From: Symbiodinium natans
Lineage: Eukaryota > Sar > Dinophyceae > Suessiales > Symbiodiniaceae
DNA: 64,000 nucleotides
Assembly: GCA_905221605.1 (NCBI GenBank)
Contig: CAJNDS010002661.1
Span: forward strand, 226,001-290,000
Direction: 5' to 3'
The notes under the pieces were generated by a model, which did not search any database, had not been told where the DNA came from, and was given only the letters and a program-made list of their open reading frames with translations. Of the stretch, positions 22,986 through 33,900 are shown piece by piece. The stretch's first letter is position 1, and every line of letters begins with the position of its first letter. Both the position numbers and the translations under genes were made by a program.

Positions 22986-24440
22986 GCCTCCTCATCCCTT
23001 GGACGCTTCTGGCGTTCGCCAATGAAGCTATCGCATTCAAGGCGCACGAGGGAAGTTCTACCCGACTCCTATTTCTAAGCACCAGCAAGCTAAGATAAAA
23101 CCTGCAGAGCTCTCGCACAAGTCCCTTTCTTTTTGACGAGTGGTGGCGGGCAGCAAGAATCTGGAATCAAGATGAAAGCTAAATATGCAAGCTGAAGCTG
23201 AAGGTGTCGAGTGCCAACCCCCCCCCCAACCGAAGGGAAACGAACCGGGAAAGAAGGACCACAGCGTAAAGCGAAGGCAAAGCTTAAAGCTAAAATACAG
23301 AACCCAAGGGAGGGAGAGGTGGGTGCTTTGAACTGGACACCAAGCGCATGACATGTTCGAGCAGCTGGTGCTAAGAAATAGGAAGCAAAGATACCCCAAA
23401 GTGCATGAAAAGGCGTCGTGTAAAACATCTGTGAGTAAACACACGAACAAATCATGAACCTTCAGCCGGATTTTTACGGCGCCACATACATATATATATA
23501 TATATATGTACATATGTGTATATATGAATATATACATATATATACATATATATGTATACATGTATATATATACACCTACATGTTTATGTAGGGTGTGTAT
23601 GTCTATATATATATATACATGTATATATATATATATTTATATTTATATTTTTATATTTATATTCATTTATTTATATTTAGCAACTTACTGTATGTACTCT
23701 TAAAGTGACTAGAGCAGTCGTGGGGCAAATGAATCATCGCTTTTCGGGCTCATTAACTCCCTAAGGTCAGCCACGTCGATGAGACTCGCAGCGTCCGCGT
23801 GAACAGCTCCGACGGTTGCGAGGCCGATGCAGAGAAGATCATCGTCGCAGTCGACAGGTGTGGGCTCTTCTAGATGATGGTCTTTCATAGGGCGTATTTG
23901 TACATCCATGTCTATCTGTATATCTATGTTTAACCTATACTCCTTTATCTATCTGTATATGTTTGCGTGTCTGTATATGGATATTATATGTATATGTGCA
24001 TAAGTATGGGTGTATGTGTATGTGTAGGTATATGTATATGCATATGTATCCGAGTATCGAACATGTACATTGCCAAACAATATAACCTATAATATGGGTT
24101 TGTGCCTTCTGTGAATGCAGTTTGTATGTATATATAGAACATATACGCACGTCCGCATGGCACTGTGTCAGATAGATGAGCTACATTAAACGTGTTTCGT
24201 GTTGATGTATTCTGTATCATGGGTATATATATATATATCTTTCTCTCCCAATTAGTAAGAAGCCCAAAGAATTATTGTATTGTTAAGGGGCAAATATTAT
24301 ATTATTAAAGGCCCCAACATGCGGCTTTTTCACCAACAAAGGCCCAAATATTAACATTAGAATTGTGGTCCAAAGAATGATTGTGAAGAAGCCCACAGAA
24401 ACGATATCATGTTCTCGCTTACTTGGTCATGAAGGTATAA
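22986..24440. other. Interruption of the satellite with TA-rich microsatellites
   Basis: This contains TA/TATATG-rich simple sequence at 23486-23690 and 23905-24240 and unique sequence at 22986-23480. A minus-strand coding-like piece lies between them (next entry). No further gene is seen. Confidence 0.55.
23709..23880 (-). CDS. Possible terminal exon, unrecognised
   Basis: Minus-strand reading gives an acidic stretch with DCDDDLLCIGLATVGAVHAD, then SLIDVADLRELMSPKSDDSF and a stop. It is preceded by a possible AG acceptor next to a TA-rich tract. The composition differs from the surrounding simple repeats and is exon-like. I do not recognise a family, and chance cannot be excluded. Confidence 0.3.
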
Positions 24441-25385
24441 CGCATAATCGCAAAACCGTAGATGAGGTTTTCTTTTCGCGAAATGATGAATTCAAGGTGG
24501 GTTTGTTGCTCTCTTTTCAGGTCTGCTCTTGTCTTTCGTTTAGGGTATGCTTGGCTCGCTCACGCCCAGATCATGTTTGGTTTGCTGCTAAGGGTGGAGT
24601 GCTAGACCCTAAAATGTGTTTTGCTTTGTTGCTGAACCCTAAAGCTGAAATTGACTTCTGCGAAACAGCTGAACAGAACTTGAGGAGGACCTCGTCTTTG
24701 AAAACCTGAAACACCGTCTCCGTTACAAAATGTCAATTTAGGGTCCTCAAACACAGCCGCAAAACACAGGGACCCGCGGCGCACCCACCCAATGCTCCTT
24801 CCAGCCCTGCACCCTGTAGGGCCCAAGCCAAGAAGCTTCCGGCAAGGACTCAAAATAATGCCAAAACACAGCGCCAGCGGTGGAGACAGCCGGTGAAAAA
24901 AGAAAGCGCAGTTGAGGTTTACTTTTCGTCAAATGATGAATTCAAGGCGGGTTGAAATTGACAGAACTTGTATCTTCGCTCGCTCTCTTGCGAAACCTCA
25001 ATTGAAACTTGGTTTCTTTTGCCAAACCGAGTTGCGGTTTTTTGCGAAACAGTGAACTTAAGGTGGGTTTGTTGTTTTCTCAACTTGAGGTCTGCTCTTA
25101 CCTTTAGTTTGGGGCATGCTTGGTTCGCTCATGCCCAAATCATGTTTGTTTTACTGCTAAACCCTAAACAATCCATTGCTTCTAAGCTAAACCCTAAAAT
25201 GTTCTGTTTGTCCGCTGAACCCCAAACACAACTTGAAAGATCTCGTGTCTTTGAATACCGGAACTACCGTTTGATCTCTTGCTAAATTAACCTCAACTGA
25301 ACCTTGGTCTCTTTTGCCAAACCGTAGTTGAGGCCTCCCTTTCGCGAAACGGCTGTTCAAGGTGGTTTTGTTGCTGTCTCAATTT
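24441..25385. repeat. ~330-bp satellite, block 2
   Basis: It resumes the block-1 monomer (GCTGAAATTG at 24644 and a truncated copy near 25225). A nested segment, 24741-24870 (CACAGCCGCAAAACACAGGG, then GCCCTGCACCCTGTAGGG), is also present in block 1 at 22150-22290, so the two monomers share a common insertion history. Confidence 0.8.
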
Positions 25386-25465
25386 GATCTGCTGCGTTCA
25401 AATCTGTTGGCTGTGCTCAAATCTGTTGTGTTCAAGTCTATTGTGTTCAAATCTGTTGTGTTCAG
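25386..25465. repeat. 15-bp short tandem repeat
   Basis: Units like TTCAAATCTGTTGTG recur five times. On the minus strand they read as a TTDLN-like pentapeptide repeat. Confidence 0.7.
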
Positions 25466-26374
25466 TGTTTTTTGAAGCGGACGCCCCCTTACCACATCAG
25501 CAGCGCAGTGGGCCAGTCTATTGCGACAGACAACTACTTTGAGAGTCAAACTGTATTGGCCAGCGAGCGTGAAAGACGTGACTGCAAAGAAGCGACCGCC
25601 AGCGCAGAGGCCCTTGTTGCAAGACAACTTAACGCAAGGCCAGCAAGGAAGAAACTGCCGGCACCAATCACCCGTCACCTACAGCAATGCTGCGCCAAGT
25701 CTGGTACAGACAGAAAGGGAAAGTATGGGTAGGCCGTAAATCAAGGAACCTCCGTCACCTAAACTGCCCAACGCGTCCGTAGACACAATCTCCACACAAG
25801 CGCCAGGGCCGAAGCAGTAGCATAGCACTCAGTACACATTCTTGCAGTTCGGTTGACAACTGTGTGAATGCACAGAGAGTTGAGACCAAAGACTTCTTTG
25901 CAGGGTCCGTGTCATGCAAGTAACGCAGTTTCAATATCCATGTAACTTAACTGCTCCGCGCAACGCCCGGTTTTCACTGTGTGAATGCACAGAGAATTGA
26001 GACCAAAGACTTGTTTTGCCATAACAGCCCACACAGCACGCGGATGCGTGCTGTGAGGGCAGAAACCTCGCTGCGTTGCTTGACCTGCAGGGTGCGCAAA
26101 TCCTAGCACCAGTCTTGCTTACGCAACGCTCCGGCAGCACTTCGACCAAAACCGGAAAGCATTGCTATGGGTGACGGGCAGCTGAGTGTTTGGCGCCGAT
26201 AGTTTTTTTTTGTATTGGTCTCACCTTGCTGCTACAAAAACATCACAGTGCAAAACACCGGAAAATATGCAACAAATCCAAAAAACCACAACGCAAAATC
26301 AGCGCAAGAACAAAGACACAAAAACCTGTTGGTCTGAGTTCGCTGCCGCTCAACTGCTAGTCCAGCCGGGAGGT
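25466..26374. other. No recognisable gene; 117-bp spaced duplication
   Basis: A ~45-bp segment with TGTGTGAATGCACAGAGA then TTGAGACCAAAGACTT occurs at about 25859 and again at about 25976. Nothing else is recognised. Confidence 0.5.
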
Positions 26375-27700
26375 GGCTAGAGACTTGCAGATGGGTCAGC
26401 ATAACAGACCATCCTGAAGGAAAGAGCAAACTGGGCACCAGTCTGGAACTCAGCTGGCTGATCGCAGATATTGCGCTTACCTTCGGACACCAAATTTTTG
26501 ATGATGCCCCCATCGGCCTTGTCTCTCAATATGCTAAAATTGTGCTGCAAATCAAGTCCTTACTGCGGTCGAGTTACCCTGAGGAAGAACTGGGCGACAA
26601 GAACATGAGCCTCATGTAGGCTTGCCAAACCTCCTGTGACTTCCCTCTGAGAGGACGACCCACGTGGGATATGGGGGCATTCAACAATTTCCTGAGCGCC
26701 AACTTTGGAGCTTTAAAGCGATACTTTAGCGCAATCACACTGCGTGCTCGACTGGACCCACCTTTGGCGTGTGTGTCTTTGTCACGAGCAGAGCGTCAGG
26801 CTTCTTGTTCCAAAGTGAGGCTGGATTCGCTCGTGCAACCTCGTTATTCACCTGTGGGCTGGGCCCGTTGATCTTTCTCACACCATCCTATCCGGATGGA
26901 GTTGGCGCCTGTTTTCAAATGGCAGCTTGTTCGTCGGCAGGTCTGATTAGCGGCAGGGAATATATGCGCACACAAGCTAGCTTGCCTGATAGGGCACACA
27001 ATATACTGCGCTAGGAAGAGGATCCAAAGTGAATCCTTGCGCTTGCAAGTCCGGCACGGTGCCCCAATAGGACTTAAAGCAAAAAGTAGGGGGCAAGCCC
27101 TTGGCACTTATTTTTAAGGTTCCGGTACAAGATGTCCTGTCCATTTTTCCAGAAGGCTTTAAGCACCCAGGCAGTGGCCAGTGTGGGGCTTGGCAAATAG
27201 GTTGATTCAGCTGCTCTTTGTTCCCGAAAGGCCTGTTTGTGGGGGGCTTTAGCGACGCCAGGGCCGTCTATACTCCACAGCAACTGAGAACGATGGCGCG
27301 GCCAAGTACCTCACACACCTCTTAGGTGATGCCAAACTGCTGGCCCCACCAAAACAAGGACCGGCGGGTCGACGCACCCTTTGAACACAAGGCTGGCATT
27401 GAGCAAGCCCCGCAAGAAATCACAAATTTGAATTTCCAAGGCAAATGACAATCACCACGCAGATGGCTTAAAGAAGCAATCTCTGGAAGCCCTAAAGTTT
27501 CTGCCTACAAGGGTTTGAAAGCTGTTGAAGCAGGTACAGGCAGGTGCAACATTCCAGACTCTTGCATGGCAAACCCAACTGTTCAACAAGCAAAGATTAT
27601 GCCAAAGTGAATTGGAACAATTTGCGCAGCAGAATACAATTGACAATAAGATTCTACAGACCGCATGCAACACCGCACAAACATCCTTGGAACAACAACT
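26375..27700 (+). pseudogene. Coding-like pieces of an unrecognised gene
   Basis: Several plus-strand stretches look like exons by composition: LGTSLELSWLIADIALTFGH and LVSQYAKIVLQIKSLLRSS with SYPEEELGDKNMSLM (~26375-26616, possible GT donor at 26616); MGAFNNFLSANFGALKRY (~26670-26770, possible GT donor after it); NDGAAKYLTHLLGDAKLLAP (~27290-27350); FEHKAGIEQAPQEITNLNF (~27381-27440); and QLFNKQRLCQSELEQFAQQN (~27570-27650). Some neighbours are in conflicting frames with stops between them, so either introns or decay separate them. No family recognised. Confidence 0.3.
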
Positions 27701-27727
27701 GCGACGTTGGCCAACGGCTGCAATCTT

Positions 27728-27975
27728 AGGAAATCATACAAGTATTTGTTGCCCGATACGCTACTTTGAGGTGTGCAGTGTGTAGGACCAGTGTGGAAAC
27801 TTTGTTCTGCAGCTGAGTTTAAGCTCACATGTGAATTCGTTTGTTTGCGCGCTTCGTGACTTTTGGCTTCAGGCCTGCGAGTGAAAAAGAGCGTGTCTGC
27901 ACTTGGTTGAGACAGGTTTGGTTCGTGCTTTCAAGGGAAAAGGCACCAGAGGGACCTTCGGTTTTTCACGGGAGG
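27728..27975 (+). mobile_element. Old, truncated LTR fragment of the Copia family
   Basis: From AGGAAATCATACAAG to GGACCTTCGGTTTTTCACG this aligns throughout with the 3' two-thirds of the 374-bp LTR at 30500-30873, with many substitutions. The first ~130 bp of the LTR are missing, and the sequence after CACG does not match the young element's PBS. It is a much older relic of the same lineage, about 2.5 kb upstream of the young copy. Confidence 0.8.
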
Positions 27976-30189
27976 CCGACGCAGCTCAAGGCAGCAACAG
28001 CCAAGCTGTGGCGGAAAGAGAGGAAAGGCGAACACCAAAGGCAGCGTGGCGCGTGCAGTTGAGCATCAGGACTCAGCTTTTCAGGCATGCCTGATTTTCG
28101 CTTTTGCAGTGCTGTGGAGGTCATCTGAAGTGTCCTGCGTTTTCTGTAATTTTTTGAACCCTAACATGATCTGTGTGACGGGCCGTGTCGTGTTGTGTTT
28201 TCAAGCATGTCTGGAACGTGCAGGCCCCTGCCAGCCAACTTGTTGGTTGCGTAGCAGTCCACCCGTTCCAGTGCGCAACATGCAGATTGTGCACCAGTGT
28301 GGCGTTCAAATGCATGTGCAGTTGGGAAGGGTGGAATCAGGCCTATAAACAACATTCCTTCAGTTGTTTTGCCGTAAAAGTTCTGCCGAAACACATGTCG
28401 ATTCTCCGAAGTCCGGAGCGCTTGATTTGGTGTTCTTCGTGCTGGAAAGTGTTGCGTTGTAGTCCTGATGCTGGAGGTGGGATGAAAGAGCCCGGGCCAC
28501 TGCTCAGCGCCATCTCAACCTCAAGGTACTGATGCTCCCTGGATGCGGGCATTTCTACGTGGAGGGCAACCATCTTTGGAAGAACCTTGCTTTCCAGCAC
28601 GCTACCTTGCCCCATCATGTTCAAAGACGTCAAAGATCCATAAAAGCAAAATAGCTCTCTTGCAATGTCTTGCTCTGACAACTTCAAGTCCGGGCACGCA
28701 ATGAGCACCTCCGCAATTTATAGCCTGCTGCACTGTTCTGCTGATCTCGATCATGCATGTCCAATCCTTGCTGAAAACAACAAGCCCAAAGAAAAAAACA
28801 AAGAGCAGAAGACAGGAAGAGGAGAAGGAAGAGGAAGCAGCAGCAGCAGCAAGGACGACTCCAACGCCTTCTACAAAGCTTTTCATGAAAAAAGAAAAGA
28901 AGAAGAGCAGTCAGCTTGGCAGTGGAGCAGAAAGGGTGTTTCCGTCAGCTTAGAAAAGTTTTCTCTTGCAGTTTGTTTTCGGATGATGATCCAAGTAGAG
29001 TCGGAACAGGAGAGTCGGAACAGCAGAGAGTTTGTGGAAAGGTTCGCAAGTGGACTTCTGCCTTGGTAAAGCAGGCAAAGCGGCTGCTAAATGTCCATGG
29101 CTTCGCAGGATCGCGAGAATAGCGACGGATGGCTTTGTTTACAGCTGATTTTTTGCAATCTCCTGAGCAGTGAATGATCAGCCCTCTTCTTGGGCGGTGG
29201 TGCGGCCCCCTCGGGCAGGGTGTCTTAAGAGTATGGCTGCAAAGGTTTTTTTGTTGACTCAAAGTGATGAAAGCTACTAGGTTGGGGTCTTTTGAAACCT
29301 CATCATACTGGCTCCAAGTGGTTCAAGGTTTATGTTTCTCCCCAGCAAACAGTTTTTCATCTTTAGTAGTTTGCATTCCCTTTGTCTTTGACAACTTTAT
29401 CAAAAGCCGGTGTATAATGCTCTTCAAGCCCGCCGGCAGGTGTATGTCCCCTGACACCGTTCTTTTTCCCAAAATATTCATATTAGAATAGCGAAGGGTG
29501 TGGAAGGGGGCTGCCTAGTTTTTGCAGCATTTCCGCTGGGCTCCCAGTGGGCTCTCCTGGTTTTGTACAGCATTTCTGCTGGACTCCGGGTTCCCTTGGC
29601 TTTTGCAGGATTTCTGCTGGGTTCCAGCATGGGCTTCCAATAGGTTCCTTTGCTGTTGCTGCATTTATGTTGGGCTCCCAATGGGTTTCTTGCCAAGTTT
29701 GCAGCCCGGCACCCTGCAGAACAGTTCGCAAGGCTTGCTTTTCATGTTTTTTCCCTCTGGGTCGTCTTGAGTATTTGGTGGGGCAAGAATTTTGAGCATC
29801 ATTGCTTTGGCTTAAAGCGCCTATGTGTGCGTGGGCAGAAGGAAAAAACATAATGATACAATTTCTAATATACTGAAACATCAAAACAAGGGCAATCAGA
29901 GCTAAAATTTGCTTGACGAAAAAAAGAACCGGTATGGGGTTTAGGGTGTTTAGGGTTTATGACGTCCGTTATGCTTGGAAAATCCGCCTCCAAACGGGCT
30001 TGTTCATCCAAACATGAAGTCTCAACTGTCGAAACAATTCCGAAATCAACGAAATCACGACGACCAACCGAGAATTTAGTCACATTATGGAAGAACTGAA
30101 ATGTACGATTGAAGCATGATGAAGCCTGATCGGATAAGCTGCAGCAGAGAATCTGAACTGTATGTTCGTGGCCTCTTCGAGAAGAACTG
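27976..30189. other. Mostly unrecognised; minisatellite and short telomeric word
   Basis: 29518-29700 holds 3-4 copies of a ~58-bp degenerate repeat (TTTCTGCTGGGCTCC-like). 29937-29959 contains short TTTAGGG-type sequence. A minus-strand exon-like piece lies at 28478-28707 (next entry). Other open frames are unrecognised. Confidence 0.5.
28478..28707 (-). CDS. Possible exon, unrecognised
   Basis: Minus-strand reading from an AG|GT acceptor gives VLIACPDLKLSEQDIARELF, then SLTSLNMMGQGSVLESKVLP and MPASREHQYLEVEMALSSGP. Composition is protein-like and the frame is open for about 120 codons, ending at 28343. The downstream boundary given is a guess. No family recognised. Confidence 0.35.
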
Positions 30190-30499
30190 TTGGGCCCAAT
30201 GACCCGCAGTAGTGGCCCTCGAAAAGTACTGCTGCTTGCTTCTTCGATGATCAGCGTGGTCATGGATTTCGTTCCAACCCTTTGGAAGGGAGCTCCCACG
30301 GATGTTCTGCTCTATGTCGTGACTGTTCTCCTTTTGGGAACCCTGCTCTTGATTGGCACGACCCTCAAGCTGTTGATATTTCTCTGCAAGTGTTTTGCAG
30401 AGCCGAAATTTGGGGATGTCTCTGTCCTTTGCGCTCTACTTTGTGCCTACCGCGTCACTGTTCGTCCATACATTTGTCACAAACAGCTGGGGACTCCTG
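30190..30499 (+). pseudogene. Membrane-protein coding sequence, 5' side of the Copia insertion
   Basis: The frame from the ATG at 30190 gives a hydrophobic segment (VLLYVVTVLLLGTLLLIGTT) followed by KLLIFLCKCFAEPKFG. At a GGGG run near 30412-30415 coding character moves by +1 to MSLSFALYFVPTASLFVHTF and NSWGLL, which reaches the insertion point. The sequence on the far side of the element continues this second frame as PGIIVGFSLAWFLLTRVQ. The shift at the G run may be an indel or a missed intron boundary. It is probably a multi-pass membrane protein; the family is unknown. Confidence 0.5.
30493..30499. repeat. Target-site duplication, left copy
   Basis: ACTCCTG directly before the left LTR is matched by ACTCCTG at 40395-40401 directly after the right LTR. 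A preceding G makes it 8 bp if the terminal G of the LTR is counted as target. Confidence 0.85.
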
Positions 30500-30873
30500 T
30501 GGAAGATTGTGGCTGATCAGTGATGTTTTTGTCATGTTTTGGATCAGCTTGTTTAGGTTTGTTTTGCTTCGGAGTGATTGGGAATCCGTGTGATCCCATC
30601 CTCGATGGTTTATGTCTCGTTGATTTCCAAGGAAATCATACGAGTGTGTTTTTGCCCAATACGCTATTTAAAGTGAGTGTGCAGTGTGTAGGAACTTCGT
30701 TCTGAAGCTGAGTTTAAGCTCATAAGAGAGAATTCGTTTAGTTTGTGCACTTCGTGACTTTTGGCTCAAGTGGCTCCGACTGTGAAAAAGAGAGAGTTGT
30801 CCGCACTTGTGTGAGAGGTCAGGGTTCGTGCTTTCAAGGGAAAAGGTACCAGAGGGACCTTCGGTTTTTCACG
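30500..30873 (+). repeat. 5' LTR
   Basis: It begins TGGAAGATTG and ends TTTTTCACG, aligned base for base with 40021-40394. A TATA-like CTATTTAAAG lies at about 30664-30673. The SL-like word is at 30759-30770. Left/right differences are TTT/TAT near 30552, TCT/CCT near 30615 and TAA/CAA near 30723. Confidence 0.95.
30752..30770 (+). promoter_or_regulatory. Spliced-leader-like sequence in the LTR
   Basis: TCGTGACTTTTGGCTCAAG resembles the dinoflagellate spliced leader, whose conserved 22-mer ends in CCATTTTGGCTCAAG. The last 12 bases (TTTTGGCTCAAG) match exactly and the CGT and G upstream also align. The same word is in the 3' LTR at 40280-40291 and a mutated form is in the old LTR near 27861. 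It may be a captured leader from a trans-spliced transcript or a coincidence; no leader function is shown. Confidence 0.5.
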
Positions 30874-30885
30874 TGGTAGCGGAGC
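30874..30885 (+). promoter_or_regulatory. Primer-binding site
   Basis: TGGTAGCGGAGC begins directly after the 5' LTR. It agrees at 10 of 12 positions with TGGTATCAGAGC, the usual initiator-tRNA-Met primer site of plant Copia elements, so an initiator tRNA-Met primer is likely. Confidence 0.8.
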
Positions 30886-30911
30886 TTGTGCCTTGTGGTA
30901 CGAGCCCGTGT

Positions 30912-33900
30912 ATGGTCTTTGGTTGTCTGTCAGGACTCTGTGAGTGCCTGGAGGCAAGTTTGGGTTTGGAGCCCAGACTGCCAGTGGACCGGAATCTCTT
31001 GTACTCGGACCGTGTAAGTGAGTACCGGGAAGCCTATCCTGTGAGGAGGCGGATCCGGACTCATCAGGCTTGGAAGCAGTTGGTTCAGCGGCTGTTGAGG
31101 CACTTTGGAGCCCGGGCAAGGTGGTTTGTCTGGAACTGGATTGGTTGTGACCGATCTTGGAGGAATACGGTGCTTGGTAGAGCTAAGGTTCTTCAGGAGC
31201 CTGGACCATCTGGTGTTGGTGAGAGAATTTTCGCCAGAAGACGTTGTGGAGAGACTGCAGGCTGGAGCCTGAGTTCAGGAACTATGTTGAATACATCCCC
31301 ACGACATACCAGTGGAGCTCATGTGAGGAGTCCAAGAGGTGGACGAGAGCGTGGAAGCTCTGTGCCCATCATGGATGCTGAGACAAGGCGAAGGGTAGAC
31401 CCTTTTCCGGGTTTGGGAAATCCCAACCCACTGTGGGTGCAAGGTTTGGCACAAGGAAGCCAACCTGTGTATGGCCCAGTGCCCAGAGGTCGAACTCCCG
31501 CCAGAAGCCCTCATGGGGTAGCTACTGGAGCACCCCAACAGACAATGGGAGGCCCTTCGTTTCCCCCTGGTTTGCCTCAGCAAGCGGTAGGAAGTCCTTC
31601 GTTACCACCAGGACTATCCACTGGACCTCCTCAACCTGTGGTGACACCATCACAAACATCACCCGACGTGCAAGGGTTGACGAGACAAGTGCGAGAATTG
31701 GAAAGCATGATGCAGCAACTGGTTGTGCAGCAACAGCAGTTTATGCAAACGATGACTTCGTCCATGGTGCAGCAACAGCAGCAGCATCAGCAGTGGATGA
31801 TACAGCAGCATCAGCAACAGCAGCCACAGCAACAGCAACAGGTGAATCCCCCCTTACCTCAGGATGGTGTTCCTGAGAACATGCCCAGTTCTTCTTCGGG
31901 ATGTCAAGGTGCATCGCCAGTGGGTACTCCTGCGAAGGGGACCCAGCTTTTTCGGATGGCGAGCCCAAGTCCCCCACTGAGACCTCCACCTCTGGAGCAA
32001 GAAAGGGAAAGGGATGTGTTTGCTCGATCGGACAAATGGTTGCCCAGTTTGCCGACCATTGACTTTTCGTCTTGGAAGGATCGCATCTCTGAAGCTCTTG
32101 GATTCTTGACCTGGATGGAGAAGCTGACCAGTTGGGTTGGTTTGGGTTCAGAAGTGTTTCCCAATGAGCTCATGCATGCGGTGAAGACTCAAGAAGAGTC
32201 TCGGCTGAAACAGGATCGACTTACTGTGGAGCAACAGAAGAGGTCGACGAGGCTGATGCACATCCTGCGACAGACTTTTGCAAATCATGAGAAGAGTTCT
32301 CTGATTTTGCAGACATATGTTGAAAGTGAGAGCACTTATCAACAATCTGGTTTTGTGGCTTTGAGATTGCTGGCGAAGGAGTTTTGCCTGAAGTCGCGAG
32401 CTGAATGCCTGTTCTTTCGGTCGCAGCTGGTGAATCAAACCGTGAAAGCACCCAGTATTCCGGAGATCATTCGAAAGATTGAGCATGAGTTGAACAAGTA
32501 CACCAAGCTGCTCAATAGTCTTGATCCCGATGTGCATGCTGGTGGTTTGCAGATCCAAGAAGCGGATTCGGTTATGGTTTTGCTGCGCAGTTTGCCAGAT
32601 CGGTGTAGAAGCCATTGCTTGTTGCATGGCGATAGTGAATCGTTTGAAGATCTGAAAAGAGTTGCTCTGAAGTTTGAGGTGCAACAAAGGGTGTGGTCAG
32701 AAGCCCCTGGCACGAAGCTTCAACCTTTTCGAGATCCCAATGAGGGAAAGGGCAACGAAGGAAAACCAAAAGGCAAAGGAAAGGAACAGAAAGGCAAGCG
32801 CGAATCAAGCAAAGGTGCTGGCAAACGAGCTTCAAGCCAGAACAAGAAGGATGTGGAGTGCTATGTGTGTGGTGGAAAGGGACATTATGCCCGCGATTGC
32901 TGGTATAAGGAGGGAGATTCAGGCAAGAAGCCCAATTCCCCCAATGCTAAGGCGAAAGCCAAGGCAAAAGGAGATCCCAAGAAGAAGCCCGAAAAGGGAA
33001 AGCCCAAAGGAAAAGGCAAAGGAAAGGGGAAGACAGTTGCTGAAGTCTCCCAAGAGGGTGAGTCGAGTGACTACCAGCTAACTGGAGGTGAATGGAATGA
33101 ACCTGAGTCAGAGGCCCGAGTGGAATCTGTGTTGCAACCTCTGGAAGAATTGCTCGATGAAGTGAGAAAAGAGTGGATTCCCCGGAGTACTGATGAGATA
33201 GATTGGTCATGGGAAGTTGAGACGAGAGTCCGGATTGCCGAGTTGGAGCATCGGATCTCTACCGATTTATCTCAGATGTTGCCATCTAAGTCAGTTCGGT
33301 CTTTGATGAAACCTCCGATGAATCAAGTCAAAAGCATGGAAAAGGATGATGCAAGCAAATGGTGGTTGATTGACTCAGGAGCATCGGTGACTGTGATTGC
33401 GAAAAGATACTTGGATGAGTTCCAGATCTTGGATCGGAAGGCGTTGGGACCTAATGAGAGGTACTCAGCAGCCAACGATACCCCGGTGAATGTCTTCGAG
33501 CGAGTTCGCATCCGAGCCTTGCTGCCTATGTATGAAGGAAAGCAGTATCTTGGTTTGACATCGGTGTGTGTGACTGGAGTTGTAGCAGATGTGGCTCACA
33601 ACATCTTGAGCACCGAGCAGATGGTGAATACTGGTTGGGAAGTGAAGTTCACTCGAAGAGAGATTTCGCTGCGACACGAGAAGAAAGGAGTCATGGGATA
33701 TGGAGTATCCTGGGCTGGATGTCCTTGGATCTACCTGCAAGGTGATGCTGGAAAGCGAAAGAAAGTAACCTTTGGAAGAACTGAGGTTCGACCCATGGAT
33801 GTGGATGATGGCCAACGACCGATGGAGGTTGATCAGATGCAGTCAGTGCAGTCAATGACCAAGAAAAAGCAAGAAGAAATGGAGCTGCATCGGATGCGAG

